A DNA stretch of 64,000 bases from an uncultured Eubacteriales bacterium (GTDB lineage Bacteria; Bacillota; Clostridia; Oscillospirales; CAG-272): positions 1 through 64,000 of the forward strand of contig CATWNM010000004.1 of the NCBI GenBank assembly GCA_958352145.1, read 5' to 3'. Made by a program: the position numbers and the translations under genes. The notes under the pieces are model-generated. The model had not been told where the DNA came from and made no database searches. It was given only the letters and a program-made list of their open reading frames with translations. Shown here piece by piece: positions 60,629 through 64,000 of the stretch. The stretch's first letter is position 1. Each line of letters starts with the position of its first letter.

Positions 60629-60640
60629 ATGGAGGTTTTT

Positions 60641-63100
60641 ATGAAAAAGTACATAAGAATCATCAGCTTTCTATTGCTTTTGACTCTTTTTTCACCGACT
60701 GTAAACGCCAGCGGCCTGCTGATCGCTTCGGCTGACGTACAGTCGAACGCTTTGTCAGCGCAAGCGAGCGCGGAGGCCTTGAACCGGCTGGGATTGGTGC
60801 AGGGATACGCGACGGCGGACGGCCGCGTGGACTTTGCGCTGGAGGACAGCCTGACGCGCGCGCAGGCGATCGCGCTTGTGGTGCGCTTTCTCGGCGCTGA
60901 GGCCGAGGCCGCCGGCGGAAACTATACGCATCCGTTTGAGGACGTGCCCGCATGGGCCGCGCCTTACGTAGGCTATGCCTATGCAAACAAAATTACGCAG
61001 GGTGTCGGGAATTCCCGCTTCGGCACCGATGAAGTGATCGGGGAGGCGGCGTTTCTGACCAGCTTTCTGCGCGTGCTCGGTTACGAGGATAAAAACGACG
61101 ACAGCGGGGATTTTATATGGAGTGATCCGTTTGCGCTGGCCAAGACCGCGGGGTTGACCGAAAACAGCGCGGCGGGCGCCGATTTCCGCCGTGGAGACGC
61201 GTTTGACATCTGTTACCGCGCGCTCACCGCCACCCCGAAATCCGGAGACTCTGTCGCTGCGCGTTTGATTTCGAAAGGAATCTTTACAGAGGAGCTTTTT
61301 GAGGCTGTGATGGATCAAGAGGACATAGGATCTGTAAGCGAAGAAACGGTCATTACGCCGATTGGGTTTCTTAATACCAAGGGAACGGACGGCGACCACG
61401 CGGAGGATAATTTTCTGACCGCGTCGCTGGAGATCGATTACCGCGCAAGTGTGACGCTTTCCTCGTCGACGACCGGCTATTTTCGATATGATCAGGTTTG
61501 GTATCCGCGCGTAAAAAAAGTAAAAGACGATTTGTACCTGCTCCTGTATCATCACGGGAACTACGGCACGCATTTGTATTATGCGACGAGCAGTGACGGG
61601 ATCAACTGGAATGCGCCGCAAGTCTTTTATAACTCGGGGCTGAGTGAGTTCACCTATACGGACGGCTCGCTCGCGGGGACGACGGATCGTTATTTCGCGG
61701 CGAATCCGGATGCCTGCGTGCTGGATAACGGCGATATTTTGGTGGTCTATTCCCTGCGTCCGAACAAGGGATATAACAAGCAGGAATACATAGATTTAAA
61801 CGGCATTTATCTGGTGCGTGGGCAAGTCGATTCTAAGAATCGGATTACCTGGTCAAGCCCGACCCGCATCTATACCGGGCAGACATGGGAGCCGTATTTG
61901 CTTCAGCGCTCGAACGGGCAGATCGAACTGTATTTTACGCAGATCGCACCGTATATCGCAAAATACGGGTTTGACACGGTCAAGCGCTCCAGTTGTACAG
62001 GTTTCGCTGTATCTACGGACGGCGGCTATAGCTGGACGCCGGATGTGCAGCCGGGAGACACGAATTATTATTCGGCGGGGCGCATTTTCCAGCAGAGCAT
62101 CGGAACCCGAAACGGCGCGCCGTATTTTTCCGGGCAGATGCCGGTCGCGGTGGAGCTATATAATGGGAAAACGCTTTTGGCCGTGGAAATACACGAACAA
62201 AACGACACGTATTGGATTTCATATGCAACGAGCGAGGAAAACGGGGTTTGGAATAACCTTGGGCTGGAAGAGGTTGGACCGAGCAGTACGCGGGCAAGCG
62301 TGTATAAAGCGGCGGCGCCGTATCTTGCCAGATTCTTTTCGGGAGAGACCTATTTGACCTACGGCCTGAGCCAGCAGACCCGCGGGCGGGTCGGCAGTCC
62401 GGACGGGACGGCGTTCTCCAGTACAGAGGCTGTGATGATTCCCGGCGGAAAAGGCGCGTGGGGTGCCAGCGAGATCGTCGGCTCGCACTGTGTGCTGACG
62501 GTAAATGCGGGTCCGGTGGACGAGGTGCGGGGAATTCGGATGACGTATGCGTACCTGAATCACCGCGTGAATGCGCCGGCGTGTACGGTGCGTGTGGATG
62601 GGTACACCACAGACTGGGCGGACAACACCGACGCGCTCTTTGTGGGGAGCGCGTCGCAGGCGCAGGTCACGCTGCGCACCGCGCATGATAGTGAGAATGT
62701 CTATTTTCTCGTGTCGCGGCTGGACGATTATATCAACGAAAAGGATGCGGCGATTGTGGCCGTGGCTGCGGGCGATACGGGCTATTATCAGATCATACTG
62801 GATCTTTCCGGGATTCAGTCGATCGACTACTATGAAAATGGAAAGCTGAAGCAGTCTTTGAGCGGCGGCGAGGCCGTGGTCAAGGTGCTGGGCACTACCG
62901 GCGATAACACCGATCTCGACGAGGGAGTTGTCACGGAGGTTTCGATTCCGAAATCCCTTTTGGGGCTTACCGGAGAAGACCGCTTCAGCGTGCGGCTGGC
63001 ACTTTCCAACGACGACGGAACCGGCACGATTGTCAGTGACACTTTCACCGGCGTTTCCGTGCTCTCTTCTTCGTTGTGGCCTGCGGTTGTGCTCGACTGA
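60641..63100 (+). CDS. SLH-anchored beta-propeller (sialidase-like) surface protein
   Basis: An 819-residue secreted protein. Signal peptide 1-23; residues about 45-225 hold S-layer homology-like segments (ALNRLGLVQGY...LTRAQAIALVVRFLG; FEDVPAWAAPYVGYAYANKITQG) that bind wall polymers. Then comes a five- or six-bladed propeller of sialidase/GH93-like type (YYATSSDGINWNAPQ, WEPYLLQRSNGQIELYFTQ, FAVSTDGGYSWTP), and a C-terminal CBM9-like beta domain (about 640-819, VYFLVSRLDDYIN). It probably cleaves or binds a plant or host glycan at the cell surface. The family and substrate are uncertain. ATG 60641 follows GGAGG. Confidence 0.8.
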   Translation: MKKYIRIISFLLLLTLFSPTVNASGLLIASADVQSNALSAQASAEALNRLGLVQGYATADGRVDFALEDSLTRAQAIALVVRFLGAEAEAAGGNYTHPFEDVPAWAAPYVGYAYANKITQGVGNSRFGTDEVIGEAAFLTSFLRVLGYEDKNDDSGDFIWSDPFALAKTAGLTENSAAGADFRRGDAFDICYRALTATPKSGDSVAARLISKGIFTEELFEAVMDQEDIGSVSEETVITPIGFLNTKGTDGDHAEDNFLTASLEIDYRASVTLSSSTTGYFRYDQVWYPRVKKVKDDLYLLLYHHGNYGTHLYYATSSDGINWNAPQVFYNSGLSEFTYTDGSLAGTTDRYFAANPDACVLDNGDILVVYSLRPNKGYNKQEYIDLNGIYLVRGQVDSKNRITWSSPTRIYTGQTWEPYLLQRSNGQIELYFTQIAPYIAKYGFDTVKRSSCTGFAVSTDGGYSWTPDVQPGDTNYYSAGRIFQQSIGTRNGAPYFSGQMPVAVELYNGKTLLAVEIHEQNDTYWISYATSEENGVWNNLGLEEVGPSSTRASVYKAAAPYLARFFSGETYLTYGLSQQTRGRVGSPDGTAFSSTEAVMIPGGKGAWGASEIVGSHCVLTVNAGPVDEVRGIRMTYAYLNHRVNAPACTVRVDGYTTDWADNTDALFVGSASQAQVTLRTAHDSENVYFLVSRLDDYINEKDAAIVAVAAGDTGYYQIILDLSGIQSIDYYENGKLKQSLSGGEAVVKVLGTTGDNTDLDEGVVTEVSIPKSLLGLTGEDRFSVRLALSNDDGTGTIVSDTFTGVSVLSSSLWPAVVLD

Positions 63101-63214
63101 ATAAAATTGGATGAACATGCGCGCTGCGCGTTTTAAACTGTTTGCGAATGGGTTGGGCGGAGTGCCTTTCAAAAGACCGGCGCGCAGAAGCGGGATTACA
63201 GGAAAGGGAAAGGC

Positions 63215-64000
63215 ATGAATACGTTTTTTAAAATTTTGAACTGCTTTGCGGTACTGCTGGCATTAGCGTTGCTTAGTGCGTGCAATTCTGCGCAGCCGTC
63301 CGATACGGGGGATTCTCAGATGACGGGCGTGCAGGGGTTGGAGGAAACACCTGCGGCGTCGCAGACGGGTGAAGAGGATCCCGGCGATCAGACCGGAGAA
63401 ACGGTTATTACGCCGATCGGGCTTCTCAATACCAAGGGAACGGACGGCGACCACGCGGAGGATAATTTTTTGACCGCGTCGCTGGAAATTGATTTTCGTT
63501 CTAACGTTTTGCTATCTTCCGCCGATACCGGTTATACTCGGTATGATAATGCCTGGTATCCCCGCGTAAAGAAAGTCAAAGACGATCTTTATCTGCTTTT
63601 ATATCATTATGGACAGTATGGACAGCATATCTACTATTCGACCAGCAGCGACGGGAAAAAATGGAATGCGCCGCAGGTGCTGTATCGGTCAGCGGATTAT
63701 AAGTTTACCTATACCGACGGTCCGCTCGCAGGGACGGAGGATCGTTATTACGCGGTGAATGCAGATGCCTGCGTGTTGGACAGCGGCGAAATTGTGGTCG
63801 TGTATTCTGTGCGCCCCAATAAAGGGTACCGAGACTATATTGATCTGAACGGTCTTTATATGGTACACGGCATGGTAAACGCAAACAATCAGATCAGCTG
63901 GTCGCAGCAGACGAGAATTTATACGGGTCAGACCTGGGAGCCCTATATTTTTCAACGTTCAGACGGCCGTGTAGAACTGTATTTCAGCCATATCGCGCCG
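63215..64000 (+). CDS. Lipoprotein paralogue of the propeller protein (truncated by window end)
   Basis: The frame starts at ATG 63215 (AAAGGGAAAGG upstream) and remains open to the edge, 262 codons. A signal peptide with lipobox LSAC is followed by an acidic linker and then the same propeller as in the upstream gene, beginning VITPIGLLNTKGTDGDHAED. The SLH region is absent, so this copy would be membrane-anchored. Nucleotide identity is very high at 63411-63487 compared with 61354-61430, indicating tandem duplication or gene conversion. The C-terminus lies outside the window. Confidence 0.85.
   Translation, partial: MNTFFKILNCFAVLLALALLSACNSAQPSDTGDSQMTGVQGLEETPAASQTGEEDPGDQTGETVITPIGLLNTKGTDGDHAEDNFLTASLEIDFRSNVLLSSADTGYTRYDNAWYPRVKKVKDDLYLLLYHYGQYGQHIYYSTSSDGKKWNAPQVLYRSADYKFTYTDGPLAGTEDRYYAVNADACVLDSGEIVVVYSVRPNKGYRDYIDLNGLYMVHGMVNANNQISWSQQTRIYTGQTWEPYIFQRSDGRVELYFSHIAP

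Noticed and set aside
1..64000. CRISPR arrays, rRNA operons, transposase or integrase genes
   Set aside because: No regularly spaced repeats, rRNA motifs or recombinase domains were seen on either strand.

Overview
The window reads as chromosomal DNA of a Gram-positive, Clostridia-type (Firmicutes) bacterium, probably an anaerobic gut member of the Oscillospirales/Christensenellales sort. Supporting signs are AddAB instead of RecBCD, SpoVG, two T-box leaders, a tandem glycine riboswitch, a PyrR-type attenuator, a split transketolase, a flavodiiron/rubredoxin pair for O2 or NO detoxification, a TIGR04086-type protein, and near-consensus TTGACA-17-TATAAT promoters. Most genes look moderately GC-rich; a few islands (31.4-32.8, 42.4-44.8 and 45.5-45.9 kb) are visibly AT-richer. 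The species cannot be named from sequence alone.

Layout. 0-5.9 kb (minus strand): aspS-gatC fusion, gatA and gatB, a one-operon transamidation pathway for Asn-tRNA/Gln-tRNA behind a T-box whose specifier strand contains the overlapping codons GAA and AAC. 5.9-8.8 kb: metNIQ methionine importer. Its leader encodes a short peptide with methionine at alternate codons, followed by mutually exclusive antiterminator and terminator hairpins; this is the most novel signal seen. 8.8-10.6 kb: an orphan trpB2 behind a Trp (UGG) T-box. 10.7-13 kb: an Eis-like GNAT and a glycine-transporter-family protein behind a tandem glycine riboswitch. 13-16 kb: a Crp/Fnr regulator divergent from a flavodiiron-flavin reductase-rubredoxin fusion, with a palindrome at about -41.5, then a free rubredoxin. 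16.3-19.5 kb: an SDR protein and split transketolase, separated by a MITE-like insertion. 19.7-27.2 kb: addA, addB and a coiled-coil membrane protein.

27.5-38 kb is accessory: two non-secreted toroid-type polysaccharide-enzyme-like proteins, an orphan GyrB/ParE paralogue, AbrB plus two membrane acyltransferases, an AraC regulator, and a barnase-like RNase toxin with a MuF-like cysteine module and its barstar inhibitor. 38.2-42.2 kb: tRNA-Arg, trmB, a small phage-like switch (XRE repressor, three operators, two small divergent genes), spoVG and murC. 42.4-45.1 kb: a large two-part lipoprotein and tRNA-Val.

45.2-60.5 kb is mostly housekeeping: cytidylate-kinase-like, NUDIX and SLOG genes, rarA, a membrane-tethered XRE regulator with palindromic operators, rsmA, tRNA-Thr, radC, ruvX, an htrA protease next to a two-component system, yajC, a PyrR-controlled uracil permease, and a D,D-carboxypeptidase-like protein lacking the usual SxN asparagine. 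The window ends (60.6-64 kb) with two tandem paralogous beta-propeller proteins, one with an SLH wall anchor and one a lipoprotein running off the edge. The density of RNA-based control (two T-boxes, glycine riboswitch, PyrR attenuator, candidate Met leader-peptide attenuator) is a striking overall feature. No rRNA, CRISPR array, transposase or integrase gene was seen.
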